Source: CAZDET01 sp964504335 (GTDB taxonomy: Bacteria > Bacteroidota > Bacteroidia > Chitinophagales > Saprospiraceae). From it: a DNA stretch of 48,553 bases. Each line of letters begins with the position of its first letter. Position 1 is the stretch's first letter. The notes beneath the pieces are model-generated. The model was not told where the DNA came from. It was given only the letters and a program-made list of their open reading frames with translations, and made no database searches. Shown one piece after another: positions 12,201 through 18,127 of the stretch. The DNA lies in assembly GCA_964504335.1 (NCBI GenBank), contig CAZDET010000037.1, positions 1 through 48,553 of the forward strand. Direction: 5' to 3'. The position numbers and the translations under genes are program-made.

Positions 12201-13529
12201 ATCCGGATCGTGGATACGGAAAGTGGTAAGCAGTTTGTTAGCCACCACATCCCCTACGGTTCGACCCTTATGGTTAGTGATGACCAAAGTATCAAGAAGG
12301 GGGAGGTCATTTGTGAATGGGACCCCTACAACGCCGTCATCGTATCCGAATTTGCCGGTACCGCCGAGTTCTCCGACGTAGAAGAGGGCGTTACCTTCCG
12401 GATCGAACGCGACGACTTAACGGGCTTTGCCGAGAAGGTGATCATCGAAAGTAAGAACCGCCGTAAAATCCCAACCATTCGCATCCTGAGCGATGCGGGA
12501 GAGGAACTACGGCAGTACAACTTGCCGGTGGGTGCCTACATTTCCATCGAGGATGGCACGAAGGTCATCAGCGGCCAGAAAATCGTCAAGATTCCGCGGA
12601 AGCTTGGAAAGATTCAGGATATCACCGGTGGTCTGCCACGGGTAACGGAGCTGTTCGAAGCTCGCAACCCGTCCAACCCCGCCGTCGTATCCGAAATCGA
12701 TGGGGTCGTGTCCTTTAGCAGCAAGATCAAGCGCGGTAATCGCGAATTGATCGTAACGGCGAAGGATGGTCAGAAGCGCAAGTACCTCATCGGATTGTCG
12801 AAGCACATCCTCGTACAGGACGGTGACTTTGTTCGGGCCGGTACGCCGCTCTCCGATGGAGCCGTGGCACCGCGCGATATTTTGAATATCAAGGGGCCAT
12901 TTGCCGTACAATCTTACCTGGTAAACGGTGTACAGGAAGTATATCGCTCGCAGGGCATCACGATCAACAACAAGCACATCGAGGTGATCGTCCGCCAGAT
13001 GATGCGCCGCGTACAAATCGAAGATCCGGGCGACACTACCTTCCTGGAAGGCGAAGCCGTAGAGCGCTACGAGTTCCTCGAAATGAACGACTGGATTTTC
13101 GACAAGAAAGTCGTTACTGAGGCCGGCGATTCCAACCGCCTGCGGGCAGGTATGCTCGTCACGCTGCGTCAATTGCGGGAGGAAAACAGCTTCCTGAAGC
13201 GCAACGACAAGGAACTGGTTCAGTACCGCGATGCAACTGCTGCGACCTCCAGCCCGCTGTTGCAGGGTATCACGAAGTCTTCTCTAGGTACGAGCAGCTG
13301 GATTTCAGCCGCATCCTTCCAGGAAACGACCAAGGTACTCAGCACGGCCGCCATCGGTGCCAAGCGCGATGGCCTGCTCGGTCTGAAGGAGAACGTCATC
13401 GTTGGTAAGCGCATCCCGGCCGGTACCGGCCTGCGCAAGTACGAACGCCTCTTCGTTACCACCAAAGACGCCCAGGAAGCCTGGGAAGCACGTCAGGCGC
13501 ATTACGAAGAGATGGAAGTAGAAGAATAG
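9219..13529 (+). CDS. rpoC: DNA-directed RNA polymerase subunit beta'
   Basis: This is the catalytic beta' subunit, 1,436 residues. The N-terminal zinc finger has Cys67, Cys69, Cys82 and Cys85. The Mg-binding loop NADFDGDQMA is at residues 473-482. The second zinc cluster includes Cys897, Cys904 and Cys907. I chose ATG 9219 (MPFKKKN) because family members start in this style. The frame is open back to a TTG overlapping the rpoB stop, but that segment looks non-coding. The gene ends ahead of a strong hairpin at 13576-13604. Confidence 0.99.
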   Translation: MPFKKKNMVQRQDFDNITISLSSPDDILERSYGEVLKPETINYRSYKPERDGLFCERIFGPVKDYECYCGKYKRIRYKGIVCDRCGVEVTEKKVRRERMGHIKLVVPVVHIWFFKSLPNKIGYLLGLSSKKLESIIYYERYVVIQPGTKETDGLTKMDLLTEEEYLEILDTLPAENQMLDDTDPNKFIAKMGAEAVKDLLERLELDQLSYDLRHQANTETSQQRKSEALKRLRVVEAFRDAHTRMENAPEWTIIQYLPVVPPELRPLVPLDGGRFASSDLNDLYRRVIIRNNRLKRLLEIKAPEVILRNEKRMLQEAVDSLFDNSRKSNAVKAEGGRALKSLSDILKGKQGRFRQNLLGKRVDYSGRSVIVVGPTLKLHECGLPKAMAAELFKPFVIRKLIERGIVKTVKSAKKLVDRKEPVIWEILENILRGHPVLLNRAPTLHRLSIQAFQPRLIEGKAIQLHPLVCGAFNADFDGDQMAVHVPLSQAAILEAQVLMLASHNMLNPQNGTPITLPSQDMVLGLYYITKERRSTDEIKVKGDGRRFYSPEEVLISYNEGQLDLHAVIKVRVPVENEDGNLEHKLIETTTGRVIFNETVPKSVPFVNVLLTKKNLKRVIGDVIERTSFAVTAEFLDQIKNMGFNWAFKGGLSFNLDDLITPSVKQMQLDEAQSEVDEVWDNFNMGLITNNERYNQIIDKWTYADNRITDTLMKELAQHKQGFNSVFMMLDSGARGSKQQIKQLCGLRGLMAKPKKSGDSGGAVIENPILSNFVDGLSVLEYFISTHGARKGLADTALKTADAGYLTRRLVDVAQDVVVMEEDCDTLRGIETTALKDNEKVIEPLSSRIAGRYTLHDIVHPVSDEMILKAGEFISTRLANFIEKEGIEMVTIRSVLTCETKRGVCAKCYGKNLATGRIGEEGDAVGIIAAQSIGEPGTQLTLRTFHVGGTAVLSKTESQILSKFVGKIEFDSIRTTTYTDDSGKDQNIVLSRTGEIRIVDTESGKQFVSHHIPYGSTLMVSDDQSIKKGEVICEWDPYNAVIVSEFAGTAEFSDVEEGVTFRIERDDLTGFAEKVIIESKNRRKIPTIRILSDAGEELRQYNLPVGAYISIEDGTKVISGQKIVKIPRKLGKIQDITGGLPRVTELFEARNPSNPAVVSEIDGVVSFSSKIKRGNRELIVTAKDGQKRKYLIGLSKHILVQDGDFVRAGTPLSDGAVAPRDILNIKGPFAVQSYLVNGVQEVYRSQGITINNKHIEVIVRQMMRRVQIEDPGDTTFLEGEAVERYEFLEMNDWIFDKKVVTEAGDSNRLRAGMLVTLRQLREENSFLKRNDKELVQYRDATAATSSPLLQGITKSSLGTSSWISAASFQETTKVLSTAAIGAKRDGLLGLKENVIVGKRIPAGTGLRKYERLFVTTKDAQEAWEARQAHYEEMEVEE

Positions 13530-13575
13530 AATAAGGTTCTGGGGGAGCCCAGAAACACATTTATACAGCAACAGC

Positions 13576-13604
13576 AGCCCTCCGTCGGTTTCCGGCGGAG
13601 GGCT
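13576..13604. terminator. Bidirectional terminator hairpin, rpoC / histidine phosphatase
   Basis: Thirteen pairs (one G-T) form between 13576-13588 and 13592-13604 around a TTT loop. The hairpin lies 46 nt after the rpoC stop and 5 nt before the end of the convergent gene. The flanks are only mildly T-rich on either side, so it may act as a hairpin-only or bidirectional terminator. Confidence 0.75.
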
Positions 13605-13609
13605 TGCTA

Positions 13610-14134
13610 TTATCCTCCGTACTGTAACACGAGCACTTCTGCCCGATTAGTGCCGGCATCCGTGACGATGTATAAATTATTGAAAACACTGGCGGGAAGG
13701 GGATCGTAATTGACGCCCGGATCGAGCAGCGCAGCCAGTTCGGCCAGCGTATCCGCGTGGCTCACCACCAGCACGGTACCACCGCGGTGGCGGCGGCGAA
13801 TATCATCGATGAGGCGATCGACTCTGTCGCGATCGAAGCGCTCCACGCGCAAGCGTTTATCATCGGCGATCGGCTCGGCAGTTTGTTGGGTGCGCCGGGT
13901 ATCCGTGCTGTAGATAGCGTTGAGGTCAACGCGCTGGAGGGTCACCGCCAATTGCTGGGCGCGCAGGCGACCTTCGGGCGACAGGCCGGGATTGTCGCCG
14001 GTGCGCTGTTCGGCGTGGCGGACCAAAATGACGGTTGTCGGATCATTGGGATCCCAGCTCCCGGGCCCCCCCGTCCGGCAGGCGCAAATACTAACGCATA
14101 AAGCTATGATTACTAAATAAATTGGCGTATTCAT
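13610..14134 (-). CDS. Histidine phosphatase family lipoprotein (SixA/PGM-like)
   Basis: The product is 174 residues. A hydrophobic leader ends in a lipobox-like ICAC with Cys19, so the protein should be exported and lipid-anchored. The phosphohistidine motif RHAE has Arg39 and His40, and the second catalytic His is His126 in VSHAD. These are hallmarks of the histidine phosphatase superfamily, and the size fits the small SixA-like branch. The true substrate cannot be told from sequence. An envelope location points to a phosphorylated small molecule or surface phosphoester rather than glycolytic phosphoglycerate. The gene is convergent with rpoC and shares its terminator hairpin. Confidence 0.88.
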   Translation of the reverse strand: MNTPIYLVIIALCVSICACRTGGPGSWDPNDPTTVILVRHAEQRTGDNPGLSPEGRLRAQQLAVTLQRVDLNAIYSTDTRRTQQTAEPIADDKRLRVERFDRDRVDRLIDDIRRRHRGGTVLVVSHADTLAELAALLDPGVNYDPLPASVFNNLYIVTDAGTNRAEVLVLQYGG

Positions 14135-14203
14135 GTAGGGATATTAAAGTGATTAACAATTTGAAGAACAATAGCGAACTTGCCGTAATAATATAGAGAC
14201 TGT

Positions 14204-15214
14204 ATGAATATGTTGGAGCCTGAAGCATCGTTTCTGAGATCGACAAAGGCAGCCTGGCATCTACTGGTCTGGGTACTGGCAGCAACTCTGCCGGTTTTGC
14301 TCCTTCCATCCGCATCGCTTCGGCAAGGCGTCCCCTTATTCTACTATCTGATTCCATTATTTCTTTGTGTACCCATCTTCTACCTCAACTATTTTTGCCT
14401 TTCCAACTGGATTCGAAAGCAGGGCTGGTCTGTGGTATGGAGTATAGCAGCCAATGCGATTCTGATTCTGATGGCCTTTGGGGTAGAGCAGTTGCTGCGA
14501 AGCCAGGTGTTTCCCGATTATCAACTATCCTATCGCTACGGGATCGCATATGCAGTGGTAGGGCTTCTGGCAAACCAGATCCGGCAGCTGGAAATATCCG
14601 GACGCCTGAACCTGGATCGGGTAGAACGCGATCGACAAAACCTTTCTGCGGAACTCCAATTTTTGCGGTTTCAATTACAACCCCACTTCTTCTTCAATTC
14701 CTTGAACGAAATTTACACCATCGTCGATTACGACAAGGAGTTGGCCAAGGAAATGATTTACGGGTTGGGAAAATTGATGCGCTACCTCATTTACGAAGCG
14801 CGTGCGGAGCAGGTACAACTGCGAGCGGAAGTGGATTTCATTCAGCAGTATTTACAGTTTATGCGCTTGCGGCTTTCGGATCGACACCAGATCGAAACGC
14901 ATTTTCCCGAACAAATCCGCCGGCGTGAAATTGCTCCATTGTTGCTAATTCCATTAGTGGAAAATGCCTTTAAGCACGGCGTATCTAAACTCGAGCCCGG
15001 TACGATTTGTATCCGACTGCAAGTCGATGAAAAGCAATTGCTCTTTTCAGTAGAAAACCCGGATCATGCCCAGATCAAATCCGGAAACGAAGAAAGTGGC
15101 ATTGGCCTGGCAAATTTGAGAAAGCGACTTCAACTGCTCTATCCAGAACACGAGTTGCACGCAGAACGCACCGCTGACGGGCGGTTTCGGGCGGAGTTAC
15201 GCCTTTGGTTTTAA
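14204..15214 (+). CDS. LytS/YehU-type sensor histidine kinase
   Basis: The product is 336 residues. About four transmembrane helices occupy the first 130 residues, followed by a short coiled-coil linker and a His_kinase-family (PF06580) catalytic core. The phospho-acceptor is His161 in LQPHFFFNSLNEIY. The N-box is LVENAFKHG and the G-box GIGLANLRKRL. These kinases normally pair with a LytTR-family response regulator encoded next door. Here the neighbours are the histidine phosphatase (divergent) and rpsP, so the partner must lie elsewhere. The first ATG (14204) was taken; a second ATG two codons later is equally possible. Confidence 0.92.
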   Translation: MNMLEPEASFLRSTKAAWHLLVWVLAATLPVLLLPSASLRQGVPLFYYLIPLFLCVPIFYLNYFCLSNWIRKQGWSVVWSIAANAILILMAFGVEQLLRSQVFPDYQLSYRYGIAYAVVGLLANQIRQLEISGRLNLDRVERDRQNLSAELQFLRFQLQPHFFFNSLNEIYTIVDYDKELAKEMIYGLGKLMRYLIYEARAEQVQLRAEVDFIQQYLQFMRLRLSDRHQIETHFPEQIRRREIAPLLLIPLVENAFKHGVSKLEPGTICIRLQVDEKQLLFSVENPDHAQIKSGNEESGIGLANLRKRLQLLYPEHELHAERTADGRFRAELRLWF

Positions 15215-15229
15215 ATCAGTTCCTTAGAG

Positions 15230-15260
15230 TTGCAATAGTAGGTATTTATTCCTATTTTTG
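15230..15260 (+). promoter_or_regulatory. Bacteroidota-type promoter for rpsP
   Basis: TTG at 15230-15232, a 20-nt spacer, and TATTTTTG at 15253-15260 match the Bacteroidota housekeeping sigma consensus (TTTG near -33, TAnnTTTG near -7). The start site should fall near 15267, giving a leader of about 60 nt. This is the best promoter match in the window. Confidence 0.75.
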
Positions 15261-15272
15261 CGCTCCGGCAAA

Positions 15273-15303
15273 ACCTGCTGTCCCTTGATGGGAGGAAGCA
15301 GGT
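15273..15303 (+). promoter_or_regulatory. Structured 5' leader of rpsP
   Basis: The outer stem ACCTGCT (15273-15279) pairs with AGCAGGT (15297-15303). The inner stem TCCC (15281-15284) pairs with GGGA (15290-15293) around a 5-nt loop, leaving an asymmetric internal loop of G against GGA. A short out-of-frame ATG reading frame begins at 15304 and overlaps the start of rpsP. The arrangement would suit ribosomal-protein autoregulation; that is inference. Confidence 0.5.
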
Positions 15304-15329
15304 ATGGTTAAACAACGAAGACTTTTTGA

Positions 15330-15914
15330 ATGCCAGTCAAAATCCGCTTACAGCGTAAAGGGCGAAAAAAACGTCCGTTCTATCATATTGTAGTAGCAGA
15401 CACACGCGCACCAAGAGATGGTCGGTTTATCGAAAAATTGGGTACCTACAACCCCATGACGACACCGGCTACCATCGAACTCAATCGGGAACTCGCCTAC
15501 GATTGGTTGATGAAGGGCGCGCAACCGACGGATACCGCCCGTGCCATTCTGCGTTTCAAAGGAGTATTGTACAAAAAGCATCTGCAGCGCGGAGTCGCTA
15601 AGGGAGCAATCACCCAGGAAGAAGCGGACAAAAAGTTCAATGCCTGGTTAGAGGATAAAGAAGCTAGAGTAGCAGCCCGCTTCGAGCAAGTGGCACAAGA
15701 GCGCGCCGCTGAAATAGCGAGAATCAACGGTATGCCACCACCGCCTCCGGTAGAGGAAAAGCCGGAGCCAGAGGAATCTGCCGCTGAAGAACCGGCTGCT
15801 GAAGAAGCCGCTCCGGAAGAGGCAACCGCTGAAGCCACCCCGGAAGAGCAACCGGCCGACGAACCAGCTGCTGCTGAAGAGACAGCATCGACGGAAGAAG
15901 AAGAGAAAGCTTAG
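15330..15914 (+). CDS. rpsP: 30S ribosomal protein S16 with acidic C-terminal extension
   Basis: S16 binds 16S rRNA early in 30S assembly. The first roughly 80 residues are the complete S16 fold, starting MPVKIRLQRKGRKKRPFYHI. Many bacterial S16 proteins end there, but this one has 194 residues. After a basic helical segment (about 80-125) comes a Pro/Ala/Glu-rich tail from about residue 133 to the end, strongly acidic and low in complexity. Extended S16 proteins are common in Bacteroidota; the function of the tail is not known to me. The gene has its own promoter and leader and is followed by hairpin 15943-15970. It is not linked to rimM or trmD here. Confidence 0.97.
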   Translation: MPVKIRLQRKGRKKRPFYHIVVADTRAPRDGRFIEKLGTYNPMTTPATIELNRELAYDWLMKGAQPTDTARAILRFKGVLYKKHLQRGVAKGAITQEEADKKFNAWLEDKEARVAARFEQVAQERAAEIARINGMPPPPPVEEKPEPEESAAEEPAAEEAAPEEATAEATPEEQPADEPAAAEETASTEEEEKA

Positions 15915-15942
15915 GCTTTTCTTCGATAAGGATAGTAGATGT

Positions 15943-15970
15943 CGCCCGTTGTACTTCGTTGCAACGGGCG
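15943..15970 (+). terminator. Terminator-like hairpin after rpsP
   Basis: CGCCCGTTG (15943-15951) pairs perfectly with CAACGGGCG (15962-15970) around a 10-nt loop, followed by the weakly T-rich TTCGTCATTT. It lies 28 nt after the rpsP stop and 23 nt before the next gene. Confidence 0.65.
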
Positions 15971-15993
15971 TTCGTCATTTGGAATAACAGATC

Positions 15994-17193
15994 ATGCCGC
16001 AGACAAGCCTATTAGATCGGATTCAGGGGTTGGCCGAATCCCAGCACCGCGATGTAGTCGAACACCGACGACACCTGCATCGCCATCCGGAGTTGTCTTT
16101 TGAAGAGGTGCGCACGGCTGCCTATCTCAAAGAAGTATTCCGACAGCTGGGTATTCCCTTTCGGGAGATTGCCCAGACGGGTTTACTCCTCTCAATCGAT
16201 GGGAAAGCCGGAAAGGGAGCCACTTTCGCCTTGCGAGCGGATATCGATGCGCTGCCGATTCAGGAGCGCTCCTCAGTGCCGTATCAATCGACGGTGCCGG
16301 GAGTAATGCACGCCTGCGGGCACGATGTACACACGAGTAGCCTGATCGGTACGGCCGCCATTCTCTGGCAGCTTCGCGATCATTGGAAGGGCACGGTGCG
16401 CCTCCTTTTCCAACCGGGAGAGGAGCAGGCACCCGGCGGAGCCAGTATCCTGATCCGGGAGGGAGCGCTGAAAGATCCAGTGCCGGCGGGTATCGTGGGG
16501 CAGCATGTGCATCCACCCCTGGAAACAGGCAAGGTTGGTATGCGGGGGGGAATCTATATGGCCTCCGCAGATGAACTCTACCTGACGGTGCGCGGCCGGG
16601 GAGGCCACGGCGCTATTCCACAGGAAACAGTCGATCCGATTGCTATCGCCGCACAAATCATCTCGGCGACTCAGCAGTTGATCAGTCGGAAGGCCGATCC
16701 TACTTTACCTTCGGTGCTGACGTTCGGACACATTCAATCGGAAGGGGGAGCCACGAATATCATTCCTAACGCCGTACACCTCAAGGGGACCTTTCGCACG
16801 ATGAATGAAGAATGGCGCGCCGAGGCGCATTCTCTGCTGCGGCAATTGGTCACCCACACGGCGCTGGCATTCGGCGGTACCGCTGAGCTGGAAATAAAAA
16901 TTGGTTATCCCTTCCTAAAAAACGATCCGGTACTCACCAACCGGGTGTTCGGCCATGCTCAACGCTACATGGGGCCCGAAAATGTCGTCGAGCTGCCTAT
17001 CCGCATGACCGGCGAGGATTTTGCGTTTTACTCCCATCACGTGCCCGCTTGCTTTTATCGTTTGGGAACGGGTAATCTGGCGAAAGGGATCACCTCCAGC
17101 GTCCATACCGATACCTTTGATGTCGATGAGGATTGCCTGAAATACAGCACAGGGCTGATGGCCTGGATCGCCATTCAGGAGCTAGCCAACTAA
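15994..17193 (+). CDS. M20 family metallo-amidohydrolase
   Basis: The 399-residue product belongs to the M20D amidohydrolase group (hippurate, N-acyl-amino-acid or IAA-amino-acid hydrolase-like), which cleaves N-acyl amides with a di-metal site. The metal-binding motif HACGHD lies at residues 106-111 (Cys108 and His110 as ligands). A further metal-site region is at PGEE, and the dimerisation-domain signature is RGGHGAIPQ. The C-terminal His ligand region is SVHTDTF. There is no signal peptide, so it should be cytoplasmic. The specific acyl-amino acid substrate cannot be inferred. Its 3' end overlaps the convergent HAD gene by 12 nt. Confidence 0.93.
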   Translation: MPQTSLLDRIQGLAESQHRDVVEHRRHLHRHPELSFEEVRTAAYLKEVFRQLGIPFREIAQTGLLLSIDGKAGKGATFALRADIDALPIQERSSVPYQSTVPGVMHACGHDVHTSSLIGTAAILWQLRDHWKGTVRLLFQPGEEQAPGGASILIREGALKDPVPAGIVGQHVHPPLETGKVGMRGGIYMASADELYLTVRGRGGHGAIPQETVDPIAIAAQIISATQQLISRKADPTLPSVLTFGHIQSEGGATNIIPNAVHLKGTFRTMNEEWRAEAHSLLRQLVTHTALAFGGTAELEIKIGYPFLKNDPVLTNRVFGHAQRYMGPENVVELPIRMTGEDFAFYSHHVPACFYRLGTGNLAKGITSSVHTDTFDVDEDCLKYSTGLMAWIAIQELAN

Positions 17194-17790
17194 TAGCCGG
17201 CGGGCTTGCAGTTCGGTGCGCAGTTGACCCGGCGTCTGAAAATGAATGGTGTCTAATCCGAGCTCGCGGGCAGCCAAGACGTTGCGGAGGTTGTCGTCGA
17301 TAAACAAGGCATCGGCAAATTCGATGCCGAATCGCTCCCGGAGCAGCCCGTAGAAAGCCGGATCCGGCTTGCGGATCCCCTCTTTTCCAGAAACCAGTAC
17401 ATCCTCAAACCAGTGCAAAAATTCAAACCGCCGCAGGGCGATCGGCCAGGTTTCCGCCGACCAATTGGTGAGGGCGTAGAGGCGGTGGTGTCCGGCATTT
17501 CGAAAGTTTTCGAGGATTTCCACGGTTCCGCTGATCGCTCCGCCGAGCATTTCTTCCCAGCGGCCGTAAAACGCCTCAATCAGTTCGCGGTGATCCGGAT
17601 ACCGATCGACCAACAATTGAGTTCCCTCGGCGAGCGGCCGCCCGGCGTCTTGGGCTTCATTCCAGTCGCTGGTGGTAATCTGTTCCAGAAAGCGCTCCAT
17701 TTCCGCCTCCGATTGGAAGAGTTTGCGGTAGAGGTAACGGGGATTCCAATCGATCAGGACGCCCCCCAAATCGAAGATGATCGTATTCAT
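17182..17790 (-). CDS. HAD-superfamily phosphatase (YihX-like)
   Basis: The product is 202 residues of the HAD subfamily IA. Motif I is FDLGGVLID with the nucleophile at Asp7. The usual second Asp is replaced by Gly, as also occurs in YihX-type members. Motif II is LTNWS, motif III GIRKPDP with the conserved Lys, and motif IV LFIDDN. The cap domain is the helical C1 type. Substrates of this group are typically small sugar phosphates, but specificity is not readable. ATG 17790 was chosen because it places FDLGG at the N-terminus; the open frame extends 16 codons further. A TAnnTTTG box is just upstream. Confidence 0.92.
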   Translation of the reverse strand: MNTIIFDLGGVLIDWNPRYLYRKLFQSEAEMERFLEQITTSDWNEAQDAGRPLAEGTQLLVDRYPDHRELIEAFYGRWEEMLGGAISGTVEILENFRNAGHHRLYALTNWSAETWPIALRRFEFLHWFEDVLVSGKEGIRKPDPAFYGLLRERFGIEFADALFIDDNLRNVLAARELGLDTIHFQTPGQLRTELQARRLLVG

Positions 17791-17810
17791 AAATCGGTTA
17801 TGTGTGATAG

Positions 17811-17818
17811 CAAAAATA
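17811..17818 (-). promoter_or_regulatory. -7 box for the HAD phosphatase gene
   Basis: The reverse complement reads TATTTTTG, a perfect TAnnTTTG box ending 20 nt before the ATG. No clear TTTG is present at the expected -33 distance, so this is a half-site prediction. Confidence 0.45.
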
Positions 17819-18095
17819 GGCAGAAAAGTTCCTGCCATGAGCGTGTCCTAAACGTTGGCTATGCCGATCTCCGGACAGACCGGAGGACAAAATGAGCATA
17901 CGGATTGAGTTATCGGTTGTTACACATAGTGATCTCGTGTGAAAGTTGTCGAAATTCAGGCCGCTTTGCTCCGGGTTCAGGTGGTTATCGCCGCCTTCCG
18001 GGAGAACGAGACAAGAGGTTGGGATGATTTCAGACCCACATTTTAAGAACGGAAACCGAAACTTTCGAAGCATTTCATTGTATTACCAACTGAAA

Positions 18096-18112
18096 TAATA
18101 GTAATACTATTA
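18096..18112. promoter_or_regulatory. Inverted repeat upstream of the export operon
   Basis: TAATAGT (18096-18102) and ACTATTA (18106-18112) form a perfect 7-bp inverted repeat with a 3-bp spacer, ending 15 nt before the ABC gene ATG. It could be an operator or a hairpin masking the translation start. Confidence 0.4.
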
Positions 18113-18127
18113 ATCTTCGTGCTCACT

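Larger units (their letters stand above)
17791..18127. other. Divergent intergenic region, HAD gene / export operon
   Basis: This 337-bp gap between divergent genes contains the HAD -7 box at its left end and the inverted repeat 18096-18112 at its right end. A small CTCCGG/CCGGAG inverted repeat lies near 17870-17884. No reading frame with coding character is visible in the middle. Confidence 0.5.

Noticed and set aside
12507..13172. A 221-codon open frame antisense to rpoC
   Set aside because: Fully inside conserved rpoC sequence, with no motif or promoter of its own.
13757..14101. Plus-strand frames antisense to the histidine phosphatase gene
   Set aside because: The minus-strand frame has a signal peptide and both catalytic His motifs; the plus-strand frames have no features.
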